Positions 18,143 through 26,574 of a stretch of DNA of 64,000 nt are shown piece by piece (within the stretch, counting starts at the first letter, position 1; each line of letters starts with the position of its first letter). The stretch covers positions 20,176 to 84,175 of the forward strand of contig UQUT01000008.1 in NCBI GenBank assembly GCA_900544285.1, read 5' to 3'. The position numbers were made by a program, and so were the translations under genes. This DNA comes from an uncultured Eubacterium sp. (lineage in GTDB: Bacteria > Bacillota > Clostridia > Oscillospirales > CAG-272). Under the pieces are notes generated by a model. The model did not search any database. It saw only the letters and a list, made by a program, of their open reading frames with translations, and was not told the DNA's origin.

Positions 18143-18148
18143 AAAGCT

Positions 18149-18185
18149 AAATTCCCCGCATCCGTTTCGGACGCGGGGAATTTTC
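18149..18185 (+). terminator. Terminator after the YjjG-like gene
   Basis: AAATTCCCCGC and GCGGGGAATTT enclose a second short stem and are followed by TTTTCG. Confidence 0.8.
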
Positions 18186-18196
18186 GTCTGAAAATA

Positions 18197-18230
18197 AAAA
18201 ATCGGCTTCACATAAGGAAAAACCGATTTT
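18197..18230 (-). terminator. Terminator-like hairpin after yggS
   Basis: AAAATCGG and CCGATTTT pair across an 17-base loop next to the yggS stop; on the minus strand a TTTTTATTTT tract follows. Confidence 0.6.
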
Positions 18231-18236
18231 ATACAT

Positions 18237-18911
18237 TTATATAATTTGCTTTCTCTCACCGAAAATTCCGGTGCCTATGCGGATAATGTCAGCTCCCTCG
18301 GAGAGCGCCTCGCGATAGCTTCCGGTCATTCCCATAGAAAGAATTGCGTCTCCTGAAAAGTATTTTTCGTTTTCGGATTTAAGCCGCGCAAGTAAGGTAA
18401 AATAGCCGCGCTTTTCATCGGAGCTGTCTGTCACCGGCGTAACCGCCATAAGCCCGCGCAGGCGAAGATTTTTCATTTTTGAAATCTCTTCAAGCGCCGC
18501 GGAAAGCTCCTCGGGCAAAAATCCGCCCTTCTGCGGTTCTCTTCCGGTGTTCACCTCGCAGAGGACGTCCGTGACAACGCCGACCTTTCCGCTTCTCGAA
18601 GCTATCTCCTTCGCAAGCGAAACGGAGTCGACGCTTTCAATCATCGAAACCTTGCCGACAAGATATTTGACCTTGTTTTTTTGCAATGTCCCGATGAAAT
18701 GAACCTCTGTTCCCGAAAGGTACGGCTCGTGTGAAAGAAATTCCTGCACGCGGTTCTCGCCGACAAGCGTCACACCGCAACTGTCAATCGCATACCGGAT
18801 TTCCTCCGGCGTGCGATTTTTTATCACGGCGCAAAGGCGTGCCTTTGGATAAGCCCCCATATCGCCGCGCAATTTTTCGATATTTGTTTTTATTTTATCA
18901 AAATCGCTCAT
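18237..18911 (-). CDS. yggS: YggS-family PLP homeostasis protein
   Basis: The 224-residue protein is a single alanine-racemase-like barrel of the YggS/PROSC family, which binds pyridoxal phosphate and keeps its level in balance. The PLP lysine is Lys31 in AVIKNR. Other signatures are HFIGTLQKNK and SMGMTGSYREA. In many Firmicutes yggS lies beside sepF; here it ends an operon with queA, miaA and an HlyD-like gene, and sepF is 7 kb away on the same strand. Its ATG directly follows the upstream stop. Confidence 0.93.
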   Translation of the reverse strand: MSDFDKIKTNIEKLRGDMGAYPKARLCAVIKNRTPEEIRYAIDSCGVTLVGENRVQEFLSHEPYLSGTEVHFIGTLQKNKVKYLVGKVSMIESVDSVSLAKEIASRSGKVGVVTDVLCEVNTGREPQKGGFLPEELSAALEEISKMKNLRLRGLMAVTPVTDSSDEKRGYFTLLARLKSENEKYFSGDAILSMGMTGSYREALSEGADIIRIGTGIFGERKQII

Positions 18912-20153
18912 TCAGCCCACAATCTTTCCTTCATAAAGATTTGTATCGTCCAGAATCAGAAGGTCGTTCAACGCAATCGGAGCAAACTTGCAGTCATCGC
19001 CGACGTTGCCGTCGACGAGATAGCTGCCGTCCCTCTCACCGATAATGTTCACGGCGCGTACCCTCGCAATTCCCTTCTTGAATATATAAACACAGGTCTG
19101 CCCGTCAATAACGCGCACAGTCGATGACGGAACTCTCAGCCCAGTGCATTTTGCGCACAGAACCTTCATCTGCTGAAACCTCGTCATGTCAAATCCCGAT
19201 GGAATATAAGATGACGAAAAGCAAAGCACTGCCTCGTTTTTTTCATAATTTATACTCTTGTATAAAAGGCTCAGTGACATTTCCTCGGGGCAGGAATTAC
19301 CGATGAAACTGCAATCGTAATTTCCCCCCGAATAAAGTCCCTCCGCCCTTTCAAGCGTTGTTTTACAGATAAAATACCATTTGAAATTCGTGACAATCGC
19401 TCCGACGGCGTTTGCATATTCGGTCTTTTCCGCGGAGGTTATCTCGTCAAAATTTTCCGTCGTGACAGTCATCGCAAGGGCGGTCGTCAGCTTGCCCTCG
19501 TAGCCGTCGCAATACGAAAAGAAGTATCCGGAAACATCCGTCGTCACACTTGACTCAACCCCGCCGAGAGACGAAATCAGCTCGGCACGTTCGGTTTTGA
19601 GCACCTCCGCCTCTGAAGAAAAATCGGTCTTTCCCTTTGCCGCAAGCTCGCGACAGTTTATCAGCACAGATAGCTCTTCCTTGTGTGCGTTGACCCAGAT
19701 AAGCTCGCCCTGAGCCGTTTTTGAAGCTATTTCAAGTCTCAATGCTTCAATTTTCGCGTCCAGACTTTCCGTTGTTATGCTCTCGCCGACCTCGCTTTTT
19801 TCAAGCACCGACAAGAGAGAATTTATCGTTTTCAGCCGTTCCTCCGCTTCAGGTGAGGCAACCTTGTAAACATCGGCGACAGTCGCGCCGACTTTCATCT
19901 TTTCTCCGTCCGAAAAATGACGTTCGACCGTACCGACAGAGGACGAAAGAATCGGTGCGTCATCGCGGAAAATATATCCCGAAAAAATCTCCGTATCGTC
20001 ATACTCGGCATACGTGACAACATAAAGCTGCGTTTCCGGCGCGAAAGCCTTGACGATATGATATATTATGTAAACAACGGCGATGACAGACAGCACTGTC
20101 GAAATTATTACTTTCCGCTTGAACGTTGCGTCGTGCTTTTCAGTATTTTTCAC
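18912..20153 (-). CDS. HlyD-like membrane-fusion protein of the division region
   Basis: The 413-residue protein has a basic N-terminus and one membrane helix (VIISTVLSVIAVVYIIYHIV). A lipoyl-like barrel segment follows (SGYIFRDDAPILSSSVGTV), then a helical hairpin (residues about 85-150) and a C-terminal segment with SSTVRVIDGQTCVYIFKKG, typical of HlyD adaptors. The start is GTG at 20153, supported by AAAGGAGG eight bases upstream. No ABC or RND exporter gene is adjacent. Similar orphans near yggS/sepF are common in Clostridia, so a role at the septum or wall is a guess. Confidence 0.65.
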   Translation of the reverse strand: MKNTEKHDATFKRKVIISTVLSVIAVVYIIYHIVKAFAPETQLYVVTYAEYDDTEIFSGYIFRDDAPILSSSVGTVERHFSDGEKMKVGATVADVYKVASPEAEERLKTINSLLSVLEKSEVGESITTESLDAKIEALRLEIASKTAQGELIWVNAHKEELSVLINCRELAAKGKTDFSSEAEVLKTERAELISSLGGVESSVTTDVSGYFFSYCDGYEGKLTTALAMTVTTENFDEITSAEKTEYANAVGAIVTNFKWYFICKTTLERAEGLYSGGNYDCSFIGNSCPEEMSLSLLYKSINYEKNEAVLCFSSSYIPSGFDMTRFQQMKVLCAKCTGLRVPSSTVRVIDGQTCVYIFKKGIARVRAVNIIGERDGSYLVDGNVGDDCKFAPIALNDLLILDDTNLYEGKIVG

Positions 20154-20174
20154 AGTCGCTGCCTCCTTTGCTTT

Positions 20175-21107
20175 TTATTTTCCGATTATTTTTTCCGCCT
20201 CGCCGACAAGCGATTGAAAATCGCAGAGCCTGTCCGGATAAAGCCAGTTTATGCTCGGATTTCTCCTCAGCCAAGTCAGCTGGCGCTTTGCATAGCGTCT
20301 TGTTCCGAGCTTGATTTTTTCAACGGCGTCCCCGAGCGAGCAGTCGCCCGCAATATATCCGAGCATTTCCTTATAACCTATCGCCTGCCCCGCCGTGCTC
20401 TCCGCAGACAAAAGCCCACGGGACACAAGCGAGCGGACTTCTCCTTCAAGCCCCGCTTCGATCATAGCGTCAACACGCCTGTTTATACGGTTGTATAACA
20501 CTTCTCTGTCATCATAGTCAAGCCCGATTATCAAGCTCTCATAAGGAGAATCGGATATTGCCTCCCTGTCGTGCTCGGTTTTGGTCTTGCCCGTAAGCTC
20601 ATAAATTTCAATCGCGCGGGCGACCCTGCGAACGTTGTTTTTGTGTATTTTTTCAGCCGCCTGCGGGTCGATCTCACGCAATCTTTCGTGAAGCGCATCT
20701 GCGCCGTTTTTCTCGGCAAAGGCGATGAGCTCGCCCCGGAGCTTTTCATCGCTTTCAATCTCACCAAAATCCAGTCTGCCGAGGACGGTATCAAGGTAAA
20801 GTCCCGTTCCTCCGCAAAGAACGGCTCTTTTTCCCCGCGACTGTACATCGGCTATGACCTTGTGTGCGCGCTCCGCAAATTCAGCGGCGGAGAAGTTTTC
20901 CGTCGGCTCGCAGATGTCGATCATATGATGACGAACCTCCGCCTGCTCTGCCTTTGTCGGTTTCGCTGTTCCGATGTCAAGCCCTCTGTAGATCTGCATC
21001 GAGTCGAGGGAGATGAGTTCCCCATCCAGTCTTTTGCAAAGCTCCAGCGCAAGCGCACTCTTTCCGGAAGCCGTCGGTCCTGCAACGGCAATAATCTTAT
21101 CGTTCAT
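20175..21107 (-). CDS. miaA: tRNA dimethylallyltransferase MiaA
   Basis: The 310-residue enzyme adds a dimethylallyl group to N6 of A37 in tRNAs reading U-starting codons. Seen are the P-loop GPTASGKS (10-17), the DSMQIYRGLDIGTAKPT segment and GGTGLYLD. The ATG follows AGGA. It lies between queA and the HlyD-like gene, 21 bases from the latter; a tRNA-modification grouping with queA is evident. Confidence 0.95.
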   Translation of the reverse strand: MNDKIIAVAGPTASGKSALALELCKRLDGELISLDSMQIYRGLDIGTAKPTKAEQAEVRHHMIDICEPTENFSAAEFAERAHKVIADVQSRGKRAVLCGGTGLYLDTVLGRLDFGEIESDEKLRGELIAFAEKNGADALHERLREIDPQAAEKIHKNNVRRVARAIEIYELTGKTKTEHDREAISDSPYESLIIGLDYDDREVLYNRINRRVDAMIEAGLEGEVRSLVSRGLLSAESTAGQAIGYKEMLGYIAGDCSLGDAVEKIKLGTRRYAKRQLTWLRRNPSINWLYPDRLCDFQSLVGEAEKIIGK

Positions 21108-21149
21108 TTCAAAATCCTGTTTATATAGATGTCGTCTGCGTTTTCGGTT

Positions 21150-21165
21150 TTATACTTCTGTATAC
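21150..21165. repeat. Palindrome TTATAC-N4-GTATAC, copy 2
   Basis: An inverted repeat in the 67-base gap between queA and miaA resembles copies at 4901 and 22258. Confidence 0.45.
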
Positions 21166-21174
21166 AATTCATTA

Positions 21175-22245
21175 TCACTTGATAAAGCAAGCGTCGCCGA
21201 ACGAGAAAAATCTGTATTTCTCCTTCACAGCCTCGGCATAAGCTCTCATTGTAAATTCCTTTCCCGCAAGCGCGGAAACGAGCATAACAAGCGTACTCTC
21301 CGGCAGATGAAAATTAGTTATAAGCGCGTCTGTCGCCTTGAATTTATAGCCCGGATAAATGAAGATTCCGGTGTCGTCGCACATTGGATGAACAATTCCG
21401 TCATCTGTCGACGCACTTTCAAGCGTTCTGCACGACGTCGTTCCGCAGGCAATTATCCTTCCACCCGCCGCCCGAGCCGCATTTATGACGTCCGCGCTCT
21501 CTTTGGTGACCGTGAAAAATTCGCTGTGCATTATGTGATCCTTTATGCTCTCCGCCTTGACGGGGCGGAACGTTCCGAGACCGACGTGAAGCATCACGGG
21601 CGCAATCTTCACGCCCATATCGCGGATTTTCGCAAGAAGCTCCTCCGTAAAATGCAGTCCTGCCGTCGGAGCAGCTGCCGAGCCGGACTCCTTTGCGTAA
21701 ACGGTCTGATAATCGTCGTTGTTTTTAAGCTCTTCGGTTATATACGGAGGGAGCGGCATTTTGCCGATCCTGTCCAGTATCGAAAACAGCGATTCCCCGC
21801 CGGTGCGGTCATAATCGAAGGTAACGATTCTGTTTCCGTCCTCAATTATTTCGTCAATCGTCGCGGTCAGAATTCCGTCTCCGAAGGAAACCCTTGCCCC
21901 CTCGCGCAGTCTCCTGCCGGGGCGGACAAGCACCTCCCAACGGTCAAGCGATTTCTGACGGAGAAGCAGAAATTCGCAGGCTGCACCGCCCTCGCCGAGC
22001 TTTTTACCGTATATTCTCGCAGGAATGACCTTCGAATCGTTTATAACAAGGACGTCGCCGGGGTGCAGATATTCCGTTATATCGCGGAATATCCTGTGCT
22101 CAAGGGTCTGTGTTTCCCTATCCATAACGAGAAGCCTTGCGGCGTCTCTCGGCTCGCAGGGGTGCTGCGCTATCAGCTCCTGCGGGAGGTCAAAATTGAA
22201 ATCAGATGTTTTCAGTTCCGTTTTTGAAAGGTCGTTTTTTATCAT
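21175..22245 (-). CDS. queA: S-adenosylmethionine:tRNA ribosyltransferase-isomerase QueA
   Basis: The 356-residue protein builds epoxyqueuosine from preQ1-tRNA and S-adenosylmethionine. Characteristic stretches are FDLPQELIAQHPCEPRD at the N-terminus, AAPTAGLHFTEELL, and FHLPESTLVMLVSALAG. AAGGA lies 10 bases ahead of the ATG. First gene of queA-miaA-HlyD-yggS. No preQ1 riboswitch was seen in the short leader. Confidence 0.95.
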   Translation of the reverse strand: MIKNDLSKTELKTSDFNFDLPQELIAQHPCEPRDAARLLVMDRETQTLEHRIFRDITEYLHPGDVLVINDSKVIPARIYGKKLGEGGAACEFLLLRQKSLDRWEVLVRPGRRLREGARVSFGDGILTATIDEIIEDGNRIVTFDYDRTGGESLFSILDRIGKMPLPPYITEELKNNDDYQTVYAKESGSAAAPTAGLHFTEELLAKIRDMGVKIAPVMLHVGLGTFRPVKAESIKDHIMHSEFFTVTKESADVINAARAAGGRIIACGTTSCRTLESASTDDGIVHPMCDDTGIFIYPGYKFKATDALITNFHLPESTLVMLVSALAGKEFTMRAYAEAVKEKYRFFSFGDACFIK

Positions 22246-22257
22246 TTTATTTATTCC

Positions 22258-22273
22258 TTATACGATTGTATAA
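22258..22273. repeat. Palindrome TTATAC-N4-GTATAA, copy 3
   Basis: A perfect 6-base inverted repeat lies 13 bases ahead of the queA start and overlaps the likely -10 region. Confidence 0.45.
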
Positions 22274-22284
22274 TATTCAAAAAA

Positions 22285-23115
22285 TCAAAGCGACGCCTCG
22301 ATTTTTCGGATTGCGTCCGCTATTGCCCCGTCCTTTGCATGGCAGAGACGGACGTCGCATATCTGCTTTACGTTATCCGTTGCGTTTTCGGGACACATCG
22401 CGACATCCGCCGCACGGAGCATATCGATGTCGTTATCAAAATCGCCCATACAGTATAACTTTACATCCGGGTTCGATTTTCTGATTTCATCCGTTATATA
22501 TCTGAGCTGATACGCCTTGCTTATGCCCTTCGGCATAACCTCGTAAAGCCAAGAGTTTGACTTAGTGTAGTCATACATAGGAAATTCGTCACGCAGAATT
22601 TCAAATGTGCTTTTCAGCAGGTCGGGATCGGAGATGAAGACCGCCTTGAAATATTTCCCCTCGCAGAGTTCGTCAAAGCTGACCGCCGTCGCAAAACGAT
22701 CGAGCTTCGTCTTTTCAAGGCTTTCTTTCATCGCAACGTCGTTTTTGTCATAAATGAAACCACGTTCACAGGACGTCCGAAAGCCGATCCTGTCTCCGGC
22801 TATCTGCCTTACGCGATTGAAAAGCGGGCGAAGATGTTCCGTTTCGAGATAATGCACGTTTTTCATCTCGCGCGTTCTGACATCAAAGCAAAATGCTCCG
22901 TTGCAGAGAACGCAGGGAATGTTCACATAGTTTTCAATCGACGGAACGACGCTGTAAATATCAATGTGATTGCGACCGGAGGAAAATGTGAATTTTCCGC
23001 CGTTATCTATAAAATATCTGATTTTTTCAAGGTTGACCGTCGGTAGCGGCTCGCCGTGAAAAATGAACGTTCCGTCTATATCGGACGCCAGAATTATATT
23101 CTCAAATTTTTTCAT
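22285..23115 (-). CDS. Cof-type HAD-IIB sugar/nucleotide phosphatase
   Basis: The 276-residue HAD protein has nucleophile motif ASDIDGTF (Asp12, Asp14), motif II FSSGRN, a C2B cap and motif IV CMGDFDNDIDML. The family dephosphorylates sugar phosphates and cofactors; the exact substrate is not predictable. The start at 23115 has GGAG seven bases upstream and overlaps the stop of the pseudouridine synthase gene (ATGA), so it belongs to the lspA operon. Confidence 0.88.
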   Translation of the reverse strand: MKKFENIILASDIDGTFIFHGEPLPTVNLEKIRYFIDNGGKFTFSSGRNHIDIYSVVPSIENYVNIPCVLCNGAFCFDVRTREMKNVHYLETEHLRPLFNRVRQIAGDRIGFRTSCERGFIYDKNDVAMKESLEKTKLDRFATAVSFDELCEGKYFKAVFISDPDLLKSTFEILRDEFPMYDYTKSNSWLYEVMPKGISKAYQLRYITDEIRKSNPDVKLYCMGDFDNDIDMLRAADVAMCPENATDNVKQICDVRLCHAKDGAIADAIRKIEASL

Positions 23116-24047
23116 AGAACTTCTCCGTTCTTCCGCAATGCCGCAAGCACAGACGAAAAATCGTCCGGAAGCGGGCACTCAAAGCGCATTTTTTCCTTTG
23201 TTGACGGGTGAACAAGCTCCAACTCCTTTGCGTGCAGGCATTGCCCCGAAATCAGTTTACCGTATTTTCTTTCCGCGGGATTTTTCTCCTGACCGTAAAG
23301 CGGGTCGCCGAGAAGAGGATGCCCTATGCTCTGCATATGCACCCTTATCTGGTGCGTACGCCCCGTTTCGAGCTCGCATTTCACATAGCAAAGACCGGCA
23401 GCGAAATTTTCAATCGGCGTTATATGCGTTATCGCTTCCCTGCCGCCTGTCACTATCGCCATTTTCTTTCTGTCCGAAGGGTTACGTCCGATTGGCTTGT
23501 CCACGGTACGCGCCTCCTCGATTCTTCCGAGAGCGACGGCGTGATAAACTCTCGATATGCTGTGCGTTTTCAGCTCTTCCGAAAGAAACAGGTGCGCCGC
23601 GTCGTTTTTCGCAACAACGAGCAGCCCGCTCGTGTCCTTGTCTATCCTATGGACAATTCCCGGTCTCAAAACTCCGCCGATTCCGGAAAGCGAGCCGCCG
23701 CAATGATAAAGCAACGCGGAGACGAGCGTCCCGCTGTAATTCCCCGCCGCAGGATGAACAACCATCCCCCTCGGTTTGTTTACAACGATTATGTCGCCGT
23801 CCTCATATATTATGTCAAGCGGGATGTTCTCCGCCTGCGCCTCGCAGGTTTTCATCGGCGGATATTCAATCTCAACCGTGTCCCCGTTCCGCATTTTGTA
23901 GTTTTTTTCTTCTTTTCTGCCGCAAACAGTCACACACCCGTCCGAGATGAGCTTCTGCGCATAGGAGCGTGTGATCTCGTCCGATTCGGACAAGAAAACG
24001 TCGAGCCGTACACCTTCCGTATCCGGTCCGACGTTAAGTCTCGTCAT
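23112..24047 (-). CDS. RluD-type pseudouridine synthase with S4 domain
   Basis: The 311-residue protein has an N-terminal S4 RNA-binding domain (about 1-65) and a catalytic domain with HRIDKDTSGLLV (Asp136 is the nucleophile) and GRTHQIRVHM. It should isomerise uridines in 23S rRNA. The ATG at 24047 is preceded by GGAGGAG and lies 14 bases inside the end of lspA, the classical lspA-rluD arrangement of Firmicutes. A second RluA-type gene is at 27316. Confidence 0.92.
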   Translation of the reverse strand: MTRLNVGPDTEGVRLDVFLSESDEITRSYAQKLISDGCVTVCGRKEEKNYKMRNGDTVEIEYPPMKTCEAQAENIPLDIIYEDGDIIVVNKPRGMVVHPAAGNYSGTLVSALLYHCGGSLSGIGGVLRPGIVHRIDKDTSGLLVVAKNDAAHLFLSEELKTHSISRVYHAVALGRIEEARTVDKPIGRNPSDRKKMAIVTGGREAITHITPIENFAAGLCYVKCELETGRTHQIRVHMQSIGHPLLGDPLYGQEKNPAERKYGKLISGQCLHAKELELVHPSTKEKMRFECPLPDDFSSVLAALRKNGEVL

Positions 24048-24561
24048 TTTTTGTCTCCTCCGACTGAGTTTTCTTTTTCTTATCGTCTGCAAAAAACGTC
24101 TTGTCTATAAACACAAGGTAAATAAACATGAGTATCACGCCGACAACCGCACAGCAGTCCGCAACGTTGAACCTCGGAAAACCGCTCGGTCCGAAAATAA
24201 CATTCAGGAACGGCAGATAAATAAAGTCTATAACATATCCGAGAAACACACGGTCTATCATGTTGCCTATCGCACCGCCGATTATAAGCGAAAGCGAAAA
24301 TCCGAAAAGGAAATGCAACTTTCTGTATTTATAAAGAATAATCGGCAATACGATGATTGCGACAGCAGTAATCACCATGAACACCCAGCGGTGATCGCTG
24401 AGTATTCCCCATGCGGCGCCTTCGTTTCTGATATATTCAAGCTCGAACACGCCCTTGATGACAGTCCGCGTCTCGTAAAGCTCCATTCCACCCGCGACAA
24501 GACGCTTTGTGACAAAGTCAAGCACGACGGAAATGACTATTATAATCGTCCATAAAAGCAT
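24034..24561 (-). CDS. lspA: Lipoprotein signal peptidase LspA
   Basis: The 175-residue membrane aspartyl protease cleaves prolipoproteins after lipidation. Four hydrophobic helices are visible. Catalytic aspartates are expected at Asp103 (GNMIDR) and Asp135 (FNVAD), with the EYIRNEGAAWG motif at 42-52. The C-terminus has a lysine-rich extension. It probably processes the several lipoproteins encoded in this window. Confidence 0.95.
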   Translation of the reverse strand: MLLWTIIIVISVVLDFVTKRLVAGGMELYETRTVIKGVFELEYIRNEGAAWGILSDHRWVFMVITAVAIIVLPIILYKYRKLHFLFGFSLSLIIGGAIGNMIDRVFLGYVIDFIYLPFLNVIFGPSGFPRFNVADCCAVVGVILMFIYLVFIDKTFFADDKKKKTQSEETKNDET

Positions 24562-24580
24562 TTATAAAGCTCCTTAAAAA

Positions 24581-25420
24581 TCAATCCTTATCCGAAAGTG
24601 AGCTGCTTTCGGAGTCAAAATCAAAGCTCATCTGAACGCCGCTTTCGCGCGGAGCAACCGTCACTCCCGGCGTTTCGTATTCATCAATGAGACTTATTAC
24701 AGAGGTCTTCCTGCCACGACCGCCCGTCTTCTTTTTGTGCGCGGGCTTCTGCTCCGGCGCGACGGACTGCCGCTCTTCTTCGGAAGGCTTTTCTTCCCGC
24801 GGAGCAAATACCGCCGTTTCACCGAGGTCCTTCTCTTCCGTCTCCTCAGGCTTACCGAGATCTATATCAAAGCCTTCCAGCTTTATTCCGAACTCCTCGG
24901 AAACGTCGCGGTTCATGGTCGAAACGACCTTTTCGACATACTGCTCGGGCGTCAGCTCTTCCTCATATTCAAACACGGGAGAAATGCGCTCGATAAGCTC
25001 GATGTGCAGGCGGTAACGCTCGAAAAGCTCGTTTTTGAAAACAAGAATGTTTTCCTGCATTGACGAAAGCGCCGCCTTCTGCGCCTCGGTTTTATCACGG
25101 AAGCTGCGCAGAATTTTATCGCAGCTACGCTTTATGGAGGCGAGAATCGCGTCCGCTCTTTCGTATGCGTCCGCGACGATTTTATCCGCTGCGGCTCTTG
25201 CCGTTTCAAGCGTTTTCTGAACTTTTTCCTCCTCGCCGGTGAGGTCGGCAAGGCGGTCATTCGCTTCGGCAAGCTCTCGTGCGAGCCTCGCGTTTTCACG
25301 GTAAAGGAGATTGTAATTTTCCGTGATCGCGTTTATGTAACTGTCCACCTCGGCTGTATCATAGCCGCGGAAAGTCTTTTTGAAGTTTCTTTTTGCACCG
25401 TCTTTTTGTGGCACTGTCAT
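24581..25420 (-). CDS. divIVA: DivIVA-domain cell division/polarity protein
   Basis: The 279-residue protein has the N-terminal membrane-binding DivIVA domain (FKKTFRGYDTAEVDSYI). A long coiled coil (about 30-150) follows, then a low-complexity C-terminus with basic (AHKKKTGGRGRK) and acidic blocks. DivIVA marks curved membrane at septa and poles. It sits between sepF and lspA, as in other Firmicutes division clusters. The ribosome site is weak (AAAGGG). A GC-rich hairpin separates it from sepF, so readthrough or a separate promoter is needed. Confidence 0.88.
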   Translation of the reverse strand: MTVPQKDGAKRNFKKTFRGYDTAEVDSYINAITENYNLLYRENARLARELAEANDRLADLTGEEEKVQKTLETARAAADKIVADAYERADAILASIKRSCDKILRSFRDKTEAQKAALSSMQENILVFKNELFERYRLHIELIERISPVFEYEEELTPEQYVEKVVSTMNRDVSEEFGIKLEGFDIDLGKPEETEEKDLGETAVFAPREEKPSEEERQSVAPEQKPAHKKKTGGRGRKTSVISLIDEYETPGVTVAPRESGVQMSFDFDSESSSLSDKD

Positions 25421-25471
25421 GTTATGAGACCCTTTCGCTCAATTTACGGGGAGCACACACCCCCATCTCAA

Positions 25472-25503
25472 GATAAAACTTGACGGGGCGGCAACGCCCC
25501 GTC
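25472..25503 (-). terminator. Hairpin between sepF and divIVA
   Basis: GACGGGGCG and its complement with a GCAA-type loop are followed on the minus strand by AAGTTTTATCTT, so this is a terminator or partial attenuator. Confidence 0.55.
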
Positions 25504-25525
25504 CGTTTATGCCGATATGTAAAAA

Positions 25526-25999
25526 TCAATAAAGCGTATCGCCGGAGAACTGCGCAGGCTGAGAAGCGGGCGTTGTTTCCGTTGTTGCGGAGCTTGTTGC
25601 AGCGCCGGAAGCTCTCATCTGATCGCCGGAAACAGCGACGTTATCGGGAGTAATAACGAATGTGTTGTTTGCAACTCTCTTGAGCTGACCACCGATGGAA
25701 TATGCAACGCCGGAGAGGAAGTCGAGAATTCTTCTTGCCGTCTCCTTGTTTGTTGCTTCAAGATTGAGAACAACCGTGCGGTTGTTGAGAAGGTGGTCTG
25801 CAATCTGTCTCGAATTTACGAATGTGTCGGGTCTTACGACCTTGAGTTCTATCGAAGAAGCGTTGAGGCTCATTCCGCGATTTGCCGTGCGAGCGGGAAC
25901 TGCGCTTTCGTCATACGTTGCGCCCATGTCCTCGTCTTCGTAAGCGTCTTCAGCTTCACTACCGTTTACCATTGTTTTGATTTTGTCGAATAATCCCAT
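25526..25999 (-). CDS. sepF: Cell division protein SepF
   Basis: The 157-residue protein starts with the membrane-targeting amphipathic segment MGLFDKIKTMVNG. The SepF core follows (about 55-140: VVRPDTFVNSRQIADHL, then VVLNLEATNKETARRILDFL). SepF tethers and bundles FtsZ at the division site. GGAGG lies 7 bases ahead of the ATG at 25999; the longer frame has no ribosome site. The Ser/Thr/Ala-rich tail after residue 140 is variable in the family. Confidence 0.94.
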   Translation of the reverse strand: MGLFDKIKTMVNGSEAEDAYEDEDMGATYDESAVPARTANRGMSLNASSIELKVVRPDTFVNSRQIADHLLNNRTVVLNLEATNKETARRILDFLSGVAYSIGGQLKRVANNTFVITPDNVAVSGDQMRASGAATSSATTETTPASQPAQFSGDTLY

Positions 26000-26083
26000 T
26001 TTATACCTCCGAATTGTGTAAATACACTTTTTATTTTTCCGTTCAAAGCGGGGGCACTTCCCCTGTACTTCCGCTGATAATAT

Positions 26084-26113
26084 ATTATAACATACACATG
26101 CTGTAATTTGCAA
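26084..26113 (-). promoter_or_regulatory. Promoter of sepF
   Basis: On the minus strand TTGCAA, 18 bases, TATAAT. The leader of about 80 bases contains a GGGGAAGTGCCCC hairpin. Confidence 0.65.
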
Positions 26114-26204
26114 TCGGTTTTTGATAAAATTTTTATATTTTTTATAACAATTTACGGCAATCTCCGCCGTTCCCCGCACGTAGCGGCAAGGCGACGTAAT
26201 AATC

Positions 26205-26235
26205 AAAAAACGCCGACCCGAAGTCGACGTTTTTT
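26205..26235. terminator. Terminator of the upp operon
   Basis: AAAAACGTCGAC-type arms with one mismatch and a CGGG loop, flanked by A6 and T6, lie 15 bases past the stop at 26250. Confidence 0.8.
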
Positions 26236-26249
26236 GTTTGCAAAAAATC

Positions 26250-26558
26250 TTATAAAAGTGCGTTCAGGATAGTCACTGTTATGCCGCCCTCATCCGGAAG
26301 AAGCCAAGCTAAAAGAAGCCCCAGAACTCCGGCAGCAGCCAGAATGGCAACAAGTATGACGAAGAGTATGAGACCGCAGAAGAACGAACGCGCATAATTC
26401 CTGCGGTTTATGTTTGAACCGTCAAACGAGAAGATTACAAGGAACACAAGACCGATCGGCTGAATCATAAAAAGTATCGAATATGCAAAATATTCCCACA
26501 TTCCGAGCGGGCGGTATTTGCTTGGCAGTCTGTCGGCTGTGATTTTTCCGTCATCCAT
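26250..26558 (-). CDS. Small two-helix membrane protein
   Basis: The 102-residue protein starts at 26558 behind GGAGGG. The soluble start includes RLPSKYRPLGMWEYFAYSIL, followed by two hydrophobic helices (about 20-45 and 60-90). I do not recognise a characterised family; similar small proteins with a WEYF-Y motif and two helices are scattered in Clostridia. It follows upp after 16 bases and shares its terminator, so it is co-transcribed with uracil salvage. Confidence 0.6.
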   Translation of the reverse strand: MDDGKITADRLPSKYRPLGMWEYFAYSILFMIQPIGLVFLVIFSFDGSNINRRNYARSFFCGLILFVILVAILAAAGVLGLLLAWLLPDEGGITVTILNALL

Positions 26559-26574
26559 ACTTCCCTCCGATTTA

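Noticed and set aside
21013..22227. 404-codon plus-strand open frame opposite queA
   Set aside because: Antisense shadow of a well-identified gene with no motifs.
22246..22284. preQ1 riboswitch ahead of queA
   Set aside because: The leader is too short and lacks the conserved preQ1 loop; only a small palindrome is present.
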